Positions 42,514-50,294 of a stretch of DNA of 64,000 nt are shown one piece after another. The stretch lies in the NCBI GenBank assembly GCA_016787755.1, contig JAEUUA010000008.1:19503-83502 (forward strand), given 5' to 3'. The notes beneath the pieces are model-generated. The model ran no database searches. It was not told the origin of the DNA and worked only from the letters and a program-made list of their open reading frames with translations. The DNA comes from Cyclobacteriaceae bacterium (GTDB lineage: Bacteria; Bacteroidota; Bacteroidia; Cytophagales; Cyclobacteriaceae). The translations under genes and the position numbers were made by a program. The number at the start of each line of letters is the position of its first letter. Position 1 is the first letter of the stretch.

Positions 42514-43863
42514 ATGAAAAACGAATCTACCCAATCCCGCAGAGACTTTGTTAAAAAGACTTCTCTCATTGCAAGTTCACTGGCTGCATTGCCATTTGTA
42601 ACACATGCTCACCATGTAAATACATCGGTTGACGATAGTATTAAGATTGCTCTTGTCGGGTGCGGTGGTCGTGGTACCGGTGCTGCTATGCAAGCTTTGC
42701 TAACCAAAGAAAATGTGAAGTTGGTGGCTATGGCCGATGCTTTTCGCGATCGACTGGATGATTGTTACAAAGCCCTCATGACTGATGACCTTTCGGATTG
42801 GTCAGGTGCTGCGGGTAACGTAAAGGGCAGAGTTGCCGTGCCCGAAGAAAATAAATTCACTGGTTTTGATGGTTATAAAAAAGCCATGGCTCTGGCCGAT
42901 GTTGTTATCCTGACAACCCCGCCCGGCTTTCGCCCGATTCATTTTGAAGAAGCTGTAAATCAAGGAAAGCAAATCTTCATGGAGAAACCGGTGGCTACGG
43001 ATCCCGCTGGTATTAAACGCGTATTGGATGCTGCCGTAATTGCCCGCCAGAAAAAATTGAATGTGGTGGTTGGACTGCAACGCCATTATCAAAATTCGTA
43101 TAAGGAATTATATAAAAAATATAAGGAAGGTATGATTGGTGAAATTGTTTCCGCGCAAGCATGGTGGAACAATGAAGGCGTGTGGATGAACCCACGCAAG
43201 TACAACCAAACCGAAATGGAATATCAAATGCGCAATTGGTATTACTTTAACTGGTTGTGTGGTGATCATATCGTAGAACAACACATTCACAACATTGATG
43301 TGATCAACTGGTTCAAAGGTGGGTATCCGGTAAAAGCGCAAGGCATGGGTGGTCGTGAAGTTCGGAAGGGAAAAGACTACGGAGAAATTTTCGATCATCA
43401 CTATGTAGAGTTTCAATATGCCGATGGTTCTATACTAAATAGTCAGTGCCGCCACATTAAAGGCACCATGAGCAAAGTGGATGAGTTGATGGTAGGAACA
43501 AAAGGAAACATCTTTTGTGGCGCTGCCAACATTACCGACCGCAAAGGAAAGGTGATGTATCAATACGATCGCACGAAAGAAAACAATCCCTACCAAACTG
43601 AGCACGATGAACTTTTTGCAGCCATTGCAAAGAAGGAATACAAATATGATGATACGGAAAATGGCGCGAAGAGCACGATGACTGCTATCCTCGGCAGATT
43701 AGCTACCTACACCGGACAGGTTGTAGAGTTTGATAAAGCCCTCAACTCGGGCATGACGATTATGCCAACGAAATTTGATTTCAATGCGCTACCACCCTTG
43801 TTGCCCGATGCAAATGGAAACTACCCAGTGGCTGTGCCAGGAGTAACAAATTATTTTTCGTAA
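42514..43863 (+). CDS. Tat-exported Gfo/Idh/MocA family oxidoreductase
   Basis: A 449-residue protein with a twin-arginine signal (SRRDFVKKTSLIASSLAALP). It has the NAD(P)-binding motif ALVGCGGRGTGAAMQAL followed by the EKPVATD block and the long second domain with the catalytic-site HIVEQHIHNIDVINW. The GH109/dehydrogenase-type exported members of the family act on glycans or sugars; substrate unknown. Upstream lies the FGE-fold protein, and the Tat-exported TIM barrel is 2.4 kb away, so the region is rich in exported carbohydrate-type enzymes. Confidence 0.92.
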   Translation: MKNESTQSRRDFVKKTSLIASSLAALPFVTHAHHVNTSVDDSIKIALVGCGGRGTGAAMQALLTKENVKLVAMADAFRDRLDDCYKALMTDDLSDWSGAAGNVKGRVAVPEENKFTGFDGYKKAMALADVVILTTPPGFRPIHFEEAVNQGKQIFMEKPVATDPAGIKRVLDAAVIARQKKLNVVVGLQRHYQNSYKELYKKYKEGMIGEIVSAQAWWNNEGVWMNPRKYNQTEMEYQMRNWYYFNWLCGDHIVEQHIHNIDVINWFKGGYPVKAQGMGGREVRKGKDYGEIFDHHYVEFQYADGSILNSQCRHIKGTMSKVDELMVGTKGNIFCGAANITDRKGKVMYQYDRTKENNPYQTEHDELFAAIAKKEYKYDDTENGAKSTMTAILGRLATYTGQVVEFDKALNSGMTIMPTKFDFNALPPLLPDANGNYPVAVPGVTNYFS

Positions 43864-43943
43864 GGATTAGTTCATACTGTTCATTTGTGGGCAATTTTCT
43901 GACAGGGGAGAATTGACGACATTAGGCAACAAAGAATAAACAG

Positions 43944-44264
43944 ATGGAAACTTTATTTTTCTTGTTAGTTTTGCCGCTTTTTGCACTATTGGGATATCAA
44001 CTTTTTAAAAAGAGAAAAATTGACCAAAAGCAGCACATTGAACTTCATGACGTTTTCGATCGACACCCAATAAAATCACCAATACTAGAAATTCAAGAAA
44101 TCACTATGCTGCCAACTTTCACAGTGACATTTTTTGACGAGTCTGACTATGAGTATGCTAAAAATAATGGACTCTTTGAGAGATTCAATAATCGAATTAA
44201 AAATAAATTCTTTGACACAGAATTTCCTGTCGAGCACGCGATTACATATAGATGGATTAAATAA
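43944..44264 (+). CDS. Small single-span membrane protein, unknown
   Basis: A 106-residue protein with one N-terminal membrane helix (TLFFLLVLPLFALLGYQLF) followed by a basic linker and a soluble, charged C-terminal part. No family is recognised. It opens a short accessory stretch of small genes between the oxidoreductase and the transposase remnant. Confidence 0.55.
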   Translation: METLFFLLVLPLFALLGYQLFKKRKIDQKQHIELHDVFDRHPIKSPILEIQEITMLPTFTVTFFDESDYEYAKNNGLFERFNNRIKNKFFDTEFPVEHAITYRWIK

Positions 44265-44319
44265 ATAAGTAAAGGAAGTAATACCAATTGATGATATAAT
44301 CCAATCAAGAAAAAGATTT

Positions 44320-44559
44320 ATGAAAACAATGACTTGCAAACAACTCGGTGGCGCGTGCAACCAAACTTTCACTGCAAATACGTTTGACGAAATTGCAGCC
44401 TTGAGTAAAAAACATGGAATTGAAATGTTTCAAAAAGGAGACCCCTCACATCTTGAAGCAATGAATGAAATGCAAAAGATGATGAAGTCACCCGACTCCA
44501 TGAATCAGTGGATGGAAGGCAAGAGAAGAGAATTTGAGGGACTTCCTGAGAATAAATAA
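44320..44559 (+). CDS. Small DUF1059-like protein
   Basis: A 79-residue protein starting MKTMTCKQLGGACNQTF, with two cysteines spaced as in DUF1059-like small proteins, followed by a helix and a region rich in methionine and acidic residues (LEAMNEMQKMMKSP). Function is unknown. It is 6 bases upstream of the HNH nuclease gene, so the two are probably co-transcribed. Confidence 0.6.
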   Translation: MKTMTCKQLGGACNQTFTANTFDEIAALSKKHGIEMFQKGDPSHLEAMNEMQKMMKSPDSMNQWMEGKRREFEGLPENK

Positions 44560-44565
44560 CTAACG

Positions 44566-44919
44566 ATGCCTTCCCATAGGACAATAGTTTATATGTCAAA
44601 TCGATGGGGCATTCCAGCAGAAGTTGAAAAAGTTGTCCGACAACGAGATACAAAATGCGTTTATTGTGGAGTAGAGTTTTCTGCAGAAAAAAATTCAAGA
44701 AGAAACAAGTCTTCATGGGAACACATGGTGAATGATATTAGGTTAAATGAAGTTGATAATATTGCGTTATGCTGCATGTCGTGCAATGCCAGCAAAGGAT
44801 CAAAACTTATTAAAGATTGGTTATTAAGTAGCTATTGTATTGAAAAAGGCATCACTCCTGCAACTGTTGCTCAAGTAGTGAAAAATATAATTTCAAAACC
44901 CTGTCTCGTCCTAAAATAG
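44566..44919 (+). CDS. HNH endonuclease
   Basis: A 117-residue protein (the ATG at 44593 is an alternative start) with an HNH nuclease motif: a zinc pair CVYCG, the metal-site strand SWEHMVND with its histidine, asparagine in VDNIALCC, and a second pair CMSC followed by NASKGS. The order matches small HNH nucleases found in mobile elements, phages and defence islands. It ends at the edge of the transposase remnant. No target or partner can be given. Confidence 0.82.
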   Translation: MPSHRTIVYMSNRWGIPAEVEKVVRQRDTKCVYCGVEFSAEKNSRRNKSSWEHMVNDIRLNEVDNIALCCMSCNASKGSKLIKDWLLSSYCIEKGITPATVAQVVKNIISKPCLVLK

Positions 44920-44943
44920 GTTTACACGAATTAACGTGTAAAC
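44920..44943. repeat. Perfect hairpin before the transposase remnant
   Basis: GTTTACACG and CGTGTAAAC form a 9-base stem around AATTAA, starting right after the HNH stop and ending 3 bases before the remnant's ATG. It is followed by no T-tract. It may be the end of the degraded insertion element or a translation-attenuating hairpin. Confidence 0.6.
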
Positions 44944-44946
44944 TAT

Positions 44947-45172
44947 ATGAGAAGATCAGATAAAACTGTTCAAGAACAAGAAGTCATTATCGCTGAATAT
45001 TTGTTGGGTGATACGACCTATCGTAAAATTGGGATCCAAACATGGAGTTGACTTTAGAGTCCACCATTGGGTAACACGATTTAAAGGAAAGCCAGTGAAG
45101 AAAGCAAAGCCCAAAATCAAACTCAGCCATGGTTCGTGTCCCACGTGTCCTCACGAACCCAGGCTGGAGTGA
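44947..45172 (+). pseudogene. Frameshifted transposase orfA remnant
   Basis: An ATG at 44947 opens a frame that stops after 34 codons at 45049. If one A is removed from the A-run at 45025-45028, the next frame continues with YRKLGSKHGVDF and VHHWVTRFKGK, a helix-turn-helix pattern typical of IS3-type OrfA transposases. The combined frame ends at 45170-45172, far short of a full element, and no orfB follows. It is a decayed copy. It lies just downstream of the hairpin and is overlapped at its end by the GGTTCGTG palindrome. Confidence 0.75.
45131..45159. repeat. GGTTCGTG / CACGAACC inverted repeat
   Basis: A perfect 8-base inverted repeat with a 13-base centre (tcccacgtgtcct) at the end of the transposase remnant. 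The centre itself contains CCACGTG. It may be an element end or a repeated sequence of the genome; whether it recurs cannot be tested here. Confidence 0.55.
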
Positions 45173-45266
45173 CAAGTGCATTTCCCATTCCTCATTTTAT
45201 TGCTCACATTTAAAACTCATTTTCCTACCTTTCGGTGATTTTTTATTTGACCAACTCTTACAACCT

Positions 45267-46001
45267 GTGAAGCTGATCAACACTGTATTTTCAACACTCT
45301 ATAAAATCTGGGTCTTTCTGGTATTCACCGTTTTTATGTTGCTGTTTTTGCCGGGTATTATCCTGCCCGCATTCTTTGGCCCACATGCTGTTGCTGTCAC
45401 ATTCTTTTTTATGAAAGCATGGAGCTGGGTGTTTAGCATGCTCACGTTTATTCGCTATGATGTTGTTGGGCGCGAAAATATCATCAAAGGCAAATCCTAT
45501 ATCTACGTAAGTAACCATACTTCCTTTCTGGATTTACCGGGCATTGCCATGACGATACGCGGGCAGTTCAGGCCATTGGCTAAGAAGGAGCTTTTGAAAA
45601 TACCGGTGTTCGGTTGGATTACCCGCGCTACGTGTATTGTGGTGGATCGCACCAGTAATGAGAGCCGTAAAAAAAGTATGAACCATTTAAAAGAACTTTT
45701 AAGTATGGGCATTAACATTCTCATCTTCCCGGAAGGCACACAAAACCGTACGAAAGAAATGATGCAACCCTTTAAAGATGGCGCGTTTCGTATTGCTAAA
45801 GATACCGAGAAGCCCATTTTACCCATGGTGGTACTTGGTGCGGGTAAACTCATGCCACCGGGTACTATACGCATGCGGCCGGGACGAATAAAAATTGTTG
45901 TGGGTAAGGAGATTCCCATCACCCCAGATTTGGATGGAACTGCCGCGATTAAAAATCAAACTTTTGAAATTATGAGCGAAATGATTGCCCAACAGGGTTA
46001 A
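45267..46001 (+). CDS. 1-acyl-sn-glycerol-3-phosphate acyltransferase (PlsC-like)
   Basis: About 245 residues from a GTG at 45267. An ATG-initiated frame reaches back to 45129, but its first 45 codons run through the transposase remnant and the palindrome, so I reject it. Two hydrophobic segments open the protein, followed by HX4D as NHTSFLD, the VVDR block and PEGTQNR, then PIL-PMVVLG. These match PlsC, which makes phosphatidic acid from lysophosphatidate. A second acyltransferase-family gene is at 1.6 kb. Followed by an uncharacterised membrane protein and crcB on the same strand. Confidence 0.9.
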   Translation: MKLINTVFSTLYKIWVFLVFTVFMLLFLPGIILPAFFGPHAVAVTFFFMKAWSWVFSMLTFIRYDVVGRENIIKGKSYIYVSNHTSFLDLPGIAMTIRGQFRPLAKKELLKIPVFGWITRATCIVVDRTSNESRKKSMNHLKELLSMGINILIFPEGTQNRTKEMMQPFKDGAFRIAKDTEKPILPMVVLGAGKLMPPGTIRMRPGRIKIVVGKEIPITPDLDGTAAIKNQTFEIMSEMIAQQG

Positions 46002-46039
46002 TCATTCTTTTGTAAATTGAAACTCAAATTTTAAACCGT

Positions 46040-46537
46040 ATGCTTCCGGCAACTACATCCAAGAGTTTTTTAACGGCACTTACCCTCATCTATTTTTCTT
46101 TGGTTTTTGTGATGGCCAGTTTTGGGTTAGTAGTCTTGTATCTCAATTTTTCTGGCGGTGTATCCGCAGAGGTAGATGAAGAGTTTAAAACAATGTTGCG
46201 TTACATACTCTTAGCGGCTTTGCCGATTGGATTAGGGGCAGGGTATTTTTTATTTAAGCAACTGATTGGGAGTCCGGATTCTTCAACCACACTAAGAGAA
46301 AAGTTGTTTAAATATCAAAACGCCTTGCTTATTCGCTCTGCTTTTTTTGAAATTCCAGGTCTGTTGGGCGCTGTGTGTGCGCTTATAACCATGGATAATT
46401 CGTTTCTGCTTTTTACAGGAATTGCGATCGTAATGTTCTTTCTATTCCGGCCAACGGTTTACTCCATTACAACCGATCTTAATCTTTCGCAAACCGATCG
46501 GCTGATATTGGAAAATCCACAGTCACCATTAATCTAA
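46040..46537 (+). CDS. Four-helix membrane protein, unknown
   Basis: A 165-residue integral membrane protein with four predicted helices (FLTALTLIYFSLVFVMASFGLVV, YILLAALPIGLGAGYFLF, IPGLLGAVCALIT and FLLFTGIAIVMFFLF). No family is recognised; Bacteroidota carry similar conserved hypothetical proteins. It ends 5 bases before crcB, so the two form an operon. Confidence 0.7.
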   Translation: MLPATTSKSFLTALTLIYFSLVFVMASFGLVVLYLNFSGGVSAEVDEEFKTMLRYILLAALPIGLGAGYFLFKQLIGSPDSSTTLREKLFKYQNALLIRSAFFEIPGLLGAVCALITMDNSFLLFTGIAIVMFFLFRPTVYSITTDLNLSQTDRLILENPQSPLI

Positions 46538-46542
46538 CTTCT

Positions 46543-46917
46543 ATGCAGTCATTATTATTTGTTTTCCTGGGCGGTGGGTTGGGAAGTGTGGTACGCTATA
46601 CCATTGGCCGATGGATAAATTCAGCCCATACTTACAATTTTCCTTTTGGCACGTTGGCTGCGAATGTACTTGCCTGCGTAACGCTTGGACTACTGATTGG
46701 GCTGGCTGATCATCGCCAATTGCTCTCTCCTAATGCTCGTCTATTTTGGGCGGTGGGTTTCTGCGGTGGCTTCAGTACCTTCTCAACCTTCAGCCAGGAA
46801 ACTTTAACACTCTTTCAGAACGGTTTAAACACTTCCGCCATTTCTTATATCACCATCAGCCTCTTTTTCTGCGTAGGAGCCACCTATCTCGGGATATTGG
46901 CTGGTGAGCAAATCTGA
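46543..46917 (+). CDS. crcB: Fluoride ion channel CrcB/FluC
   Basis: A 124-residue, four-helix protein that exports fluoride as a dual-topology dimer. Signature blocks: GGGLGSVVRYTIGRW in the first helix, FPFGTLAANVLACVTLG for the second, and GFCGGFSTFSTFSQETL for the break in helix 3 that forms the fluoride track. The length and all blocks match. It sits 5 bases behind the four-helix protein; no fluoride riboswitch was found in the space before this operon. Confidence 0.95.
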   Translation: MQSLLFVFLGGGLGSVVRYTIGRWINSAHTYNFPFGTLAANVLACVTLGLLIGLADHRQLLSPNARLFWAVGFCGGFSTFSTFSQETLTLFQNGLNTSAISYITISLFFCVGATYLGILAGEQI

Positions 46918-46960
46918 TTAGCGCCCACAAATTTTAGATCTAATCAAAAAAAAAATTCAC

Positions 46961-46995
46961 TTTATGTGAATATTTAACGAATTGTTGTAAGTTTC
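46961..46995 (+). promoter_or_regulatory. Possible promoter for the T9SS protein gene
   Basis: TTTA at 46961-46964 is followed after 23 bases by TAAGTTTC (46988-46995), each one base off the consensus, 16 bases before the ATG at 47012. A small ATTCAC/GTGAAT stem overlaps the -33 site. Confidence 0.3.
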
Positions 46996-47011
46996 TATTT
47001 CCTAACTACTT

Positions 47012-47470
47012 ATGAGATCGAAACTTACGTGTTTCTTACTTCTATTATTGCCCTTTCTGGGGCACGCCCAAGGCCAACAAGTAACCAATTTGGCTGGTTT
47101 CGATATTTCCGTTTCAAATTTTATTGTAACCTCTTCGATTGGTGAAACAGCCATCATGACGTTTGCCAATTCCAACATTATTCTTACTCAAGGTTTTCTT
47201 CAACCCGAAATTTTGCCTTGTAAGGATGTTAGTTTTAGTTACTATCCTAATCCTGCCAAAGAAGAAATTACAATGGAGGCATATGGGTGTGAGGTACAGG
47301 TTCAGTTTATGGAACTTTTCGACTCATGGGGCAGGATCATCACAGTGATTAAACCAAACAAAGACAAGAAGGTACATCTGGGAGATATAAGCCCGGGGGT
47401 GTATTTTATTAAAATACAACTCACCAATAATGAAAGCAAAACTATAAAAGTTATAAAAGTTGGCACGTAA
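47012..47470 (+). CDS. T9SS type A sorting-domain protein
   Basis: A 152-residue secreted protein with a signal sequence (KLTCFLLLLLPFLGHAQ) and a C-terminal type A sorting domain: SFSYYPNPAKEEITMEA, a MELFDSWGRIITVI strand and DISPGVYFIKIQLTNN near the end. Such domains direct export by the type IX system and attachment at the cell surface. The passenger between them is very short (about 60 residues). The next gene starts 2 bases after the stop, so the two are coupled. Confidence 0.9.
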   Translation: MRSKLTCFLLLLLPFLGHAQGQQVTNLAGFDISVSNFIVTSSIGETAIMTFANSNIILTQGFLQPEILPCKDVSFSYYPNPAKEEITMEAYGCEVQVQFMELFDSWGRIITVIKPNKDKKVHLGDISPGVYFIKIQLTNNESKTIKVIKVGT

Positions 47471-47472
47471 GT

Positions 47473-49011
47473 ATGAATAGACATTTACTCTCTCTTGTCC
47501 TGGCTTTATTTTGTTTCTGTCAATTGCTGGCGCAAACGCCTAAAGGTATTAACTACCAGGGGGTGGCGCGTGACAACGAGGGCAAGCCTATCATGACAAA
47601 GAGTATTTCTGTCCGAATTGGCATCATCAAAAATTCGGCCTCGGGCGAGGTCGAATACTCGGAAATTCATAGGCCTCAAACCAATCAATTCGGATTATTT
47701 ACTCTTATAATCGGTCAGGGAACTCCAAGCATAGGATCGTTTGCCTTCGTAAGTTGGGCGATTGGTAATAAATGGTTGCAGATAGAAATTGACCCGAATG
47801 GAGGAAACTCTTTTCAGCTGGCTGGAAGCCAGCAGTTAATGAGCGTTCCCTATGCCCTTTATTCAGAATATTCTGGCAATATCAATACGTATTCCTCGGG
47901 ACAGGGAATTGCCATAACTGATGGTGTAATAAGCAACACAGGTGACCATGACAACAGTGTTACCAACGAGTTAATTACCGAGGCTACGTTAACTACTGAT
48001 AAAAAACTTCGCATTACAGATGCAGGAGGAACAAAAGAAGTTGACCTGACTATACTGGCGGTTGATAATCAAAGTTTAACCTTAACGGGAACTTCACTTT
48101 CGATTAGTGGTGGAAACTCAGTAAACCTGGGAACGGTAAATACGGATAATCAAAACCTATCGGCAGGCGCATCGGCTGGCACGACCCGCACTATAAATAT
48201 TACCAATGGCAGCAGTGTCACTTTTGATGTTGCTGATATTGATAATAGTATCACGAACGAACTTCAGACACTTACCAAAAGTGGAGCTACCATAAGTCTA
48301 AGCAATGGGGGTGGTTCGGTTATCCTTGGCGATGACAATTCCACGAATGAAATTCAAGATCTCGCATTAAATACCAGCACAAATATTTTGAGTTTAACAA
48401 GTGATGCCACCACCGTTGATCTTACACCCTACAAACAAAACTTAACCTATACTCCAGCAACGAATAATCTTGCAATTTCCGGAGGAAATAATGTTACGAT
48501 TTCATCAACGCTTACCCAGATCCTTACCACCAACCCAAGTGCAGGCAACTTCCGAATACAAAATGTAGGCTCACCCATTGACCCCACAGATGCAACCACG
48601 AAGGGATATGTTGACAATGCCTTGGCCTCAACCTTTGCCTTTAAAGCAAATTTTGTTTACACCAACACGACAACCGGATTTATCAATAATCAAGATATGC
48701 CGTTTACCTCCGAAGTATTCGATACATTTAATGTGATTTCCGGCACGACTTTCACAGCCAGTGAAGCAGGTACCTATATTTTCATAGTGGATGGTACCTA
48801 TGCTACTGCCATTGCAGGAGGGCAGTTAAGTATCTTATATAATACAATAAAGTATCCCATTACTATTATTCTCCCTTTTGGAGCTACCGTGCCCCGATAT
48901 AATGCTACTTTTATGTTTCAAATGACAGTCGGGCAAACCATAAAATTAGTGGGTGACAATATCCCGGTGTCTGCTTCCTTTAATGGTCAGTTTTTTGGTT
49001 ATAAACTATAA
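47473..49011 (+). CDS. Secreted fibre-like repeat protein
   Basis: A 512-residue exported protein with a signal sequence (NRHLLSLVLALFCFCQLLAQ). The N-terminal domain (PKGINYQGVARDNEGKPI to SVPYALYSE) is seen in many Bacteroidota surface and tail-fibre-like proteins. The middle (about 150-350) is made of repeats of an NELxTLTxxGxxISLSxGG pattern, expected to form a beta helix or fibre. The C-terminal part, after the ATKGYVDNAL segment, is a beta-sandwich resembling C1q/TNF-type trimer heads. It has no clear sorting domain of its own and follows the T9SS protein by 2 bases. Confidence 0.75.
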   Translation: MNRHLLSLVLALFCFCQLLAQTPKGINYQGVARDNEGKPIMTKSISVRIGIIKNSASGEVEYSEIHRPQTNQFGLFTLIIGQGTPSIGSFAFVSWAIGNKWLQIEIDPNGGNSFQLAGSQQLMSVPYALYSEYSGNINTYSSGQGIAITDGVISNTGDHDNSVTNELITEATLTTDKKLRITDAGGTKEVDLTILAVDNQSLTLTGTSLSISGGNSVNLGTVNTDNQNLSAGASAGTTRTINITNGSSVTFDVADIDNSITNELQTLTKSGATISLSNGGGSVILGDDNSTNEIQDLALNTSTNILSLTSDATTVDLTPYKQNLTYTPATNNLAISGGNNVTISSTLTQILTTNPSAGNFRIQNVGSPIDPTDATTKGYVDNALASTFAFKANFVYTNTTTGFINNQDMPFTSEVFDTFNVISGTTFTASEAGTYIFIVDGTYATAIAGGQLSILYNTIKYPITIILPFGATVPRYNATFMFQMTVGQTIKLVGDNIPVSASFNGQFFGYKL

Positions 49012-49659
49012 GGGTAAATAGACTACTCGTTTGGTTTCAAAGAATTCTTCTTTGAAGAAATCCTGCAGGTTCGTTACTGAATAAGGCCTTTTCAATTCAT
49101 TCATCTCTTCATCTAAGTCTCCGCCTTTTAAATATAGAATTCCGTTATCCAACGTATGAGTTGACTTGGATTTGGCTTTGGTATTCACCCAGCTGTAAAA
49201 TTCCTTCATGCGCGTTACTGCCCGGCTCACGATAAAATCATACTTACCTTTTAGTTGTTCACCTCGGATTTGTTCCGCTTTTACATTTTTTAATCCTAAC
49301 ACCGAAGAAACTTCCTTTACTACGGTAATCTTTTTTCCAATCGAGTCAACCAAATGAAACTGAGTATCAGGAAAGAGGATTGCCAACGGAACACCCGGAA
49401 GGCCTCCCCCTGTCCCGACATCTAAAATTTCAGCCCCCGGATTAAAAGAAATCAGCTTGGCAATACCCAAAGAATGCAGGATGTGGTTCGTATAGATATT
49501 CTCAATGTCCTTGCGAGAGATCACATTGATTTTTTCGTTCCACTCTTTGTATAAGGATCCTATCAAAGAAAATTGCTCTTTCTGTTTCTCGGTAAGATTT
49601 GGAAAATAATGAAAAATAACAGACGCGTCTTGCAAAGGAATGAATTTTAGTGCCTTCAA
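49006..49659 (-). CDS. rsmG: 16S rRNA (guanine-527-N7) methyltransferase
   Basis: The 217-residue RsmG/GidB protein methylates G527 of 16S rRNA. The N-terminal helix (YKEWNEKINVISRKD), the SAM motif ILDVGTGGGLPGVPLAIL and the following FHLVDSIGKKITVVKEV and FIVSRAVTRMKEF blocks are all present. Loss of this enzyme causes streptomycin resistance in other bacteria. It converges with the fibre-like gene with a 6-base overlap. Confidence 0.95.
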   Translation of the reverse strand: MKALKFIPLQDASVIFHYFPNLTEKQKEQFSLIGSLYKEWNEKINVISRKDIENIYTNHILHSLGIAKLISFNPGAEILDVGTGGGLPGVPLAILFPDTQFHLVDSIGKKITVVKEVSSVLGLKNVKAEQIRGEQLKGKYDFIVSRAVTRMKEFYSWVNTKAKSKSTHTLDNGILYLKGGDLDEEMNELKRPYSVTNLQDFFKEEFFETKRVVYLPL

Positions 49660-49714
49660 AAATACAGTAAGAAATCAAAACTATTTTGATCTGAAATCAA
49701 TTATCTTCGCCACC

Positions 49715-50059
49715 ATGAAAAGATTGAAATCACTTAAAGAAGTCGGGGCGCTATTTCAGGCCGTGGCTGTTTTGCTGATTCTTTTCTATTCGCCACCTGT
49801 TTATTCTTACACAAAAAATAATCCTACAAGTGATACTGTACTCCTATGCTTAGTACCGTCATCCGTAGTGGCAAGTCGTGAGGCTAACCCGAGTTTACCT
49901 TTCACTTTCTCACTGGTTCAGATTAATTTTTTGCAGGAAGAGAATTGGAGACTAACCGCCCTTCTGCATAGTGCTGAACTCAAAACTTGCCTGGCGCTAG
50001 GAATTCCTTCATCACTCTATAATACCTATTATCAGGTGCCGCGTATTCATGCCCCCTAG
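49715..50059 (+). CDS. Exported protein of unknown function
   Basis: A 114-residue protein from the ATG at 49715, with an N-terminal signal/anchor (LFQAVAVLLILFYSPPVYS). An in-frame ATG at 49640 exists but would give a frame beginning inside the divergent rsmG start. No family is recognised. It is followed by a very small membrane peptide and a strong terminator. Confidence 0.55.
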   Translation: MKRLKSLKEVGALFQAVAVLLILFYSPPVYSYTKNNPTSDTVLLCLVPSSVVASREANPSLPFTFSLVQINFLQEENWRLTALLHSAELKTCLALGIPSSLYNTYYQVPRIHAP

Positions 50060-50146
50060 ATCATAGGGATCAATCAACTCAAATTTTTTTCTACCTCATT
50101 CTTAACACATACGCGAAGTATTTACGCGTGGCAAAAAAACTATTAT

Positions 50147-50242
50147 ATGAAAAATCTTATTGAAGATATCAAGAGACTTTGGTTTGTTATTTCGATGGCC
50201 GTACTTTTAGTCGTGCTATTTATTATTTTGAAAATGTCTTAA
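50147..50242 (+). CDS. 31-residue single-span membrane peptide
   Basis: The frame MKNLIEDIKRLWFVIS... from 50147 has an amphipathic N-terminus followed by one strong membrane helix (VISMAVLLVVLFIIL) and stops at 50242, 6 bases before a perfect terminator. Start and stop are well placed and the codon pattern is sensible. Short peptides of this kind are usually missed in annotation. Function unknown. Confidence 0.5.
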   Translation: MKNLIEDIKRLWFVISMAVLLVVLFIILKMS

Positions 50243-50248
50243 CCTTTC

Positions 50249-50292
50249 AGGTTGCCTAAACCTCTGAGTGGTTTAGGCAACCTATTTTATTT
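50249..50292 (+). terminator. Strong Rho-independent terminator
   Basis: AGGTTGCCTAAACC pairs perfectly with GGTTTAGGCAACCT (14 base pairs, loop TCTGAGT), followed by ATTTTATTT. It ends 3 bases before the antiporter start, so it closes the small-peptide unit, and the antiporter needs its own promoter inside or beyond it. Confidence 0.85.
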
Positions 50293-50294
50293 AC

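Noticed and set aside
45129..45266. Longer ATG start of the second PlsC gene
   Set aside because: Its first 45 codons run through the transposase remnant and the GGTTCGTG palindrome and show no conserved sequence; the GTG at 45267 begins directly before the first membrane helix.
46917..47012. Fluoride riboswitch near crcB
   Set aside because: crcB is inside an operon and no fluoride-riboswitch-like fold was seen in the space before that operon.
47440..49011. Phage tail fibre and prophage
   Set aside because: The fibre-like repeats and C1q-like tail resemble surface proteins, and no phage structural or integrase gene is nearby.
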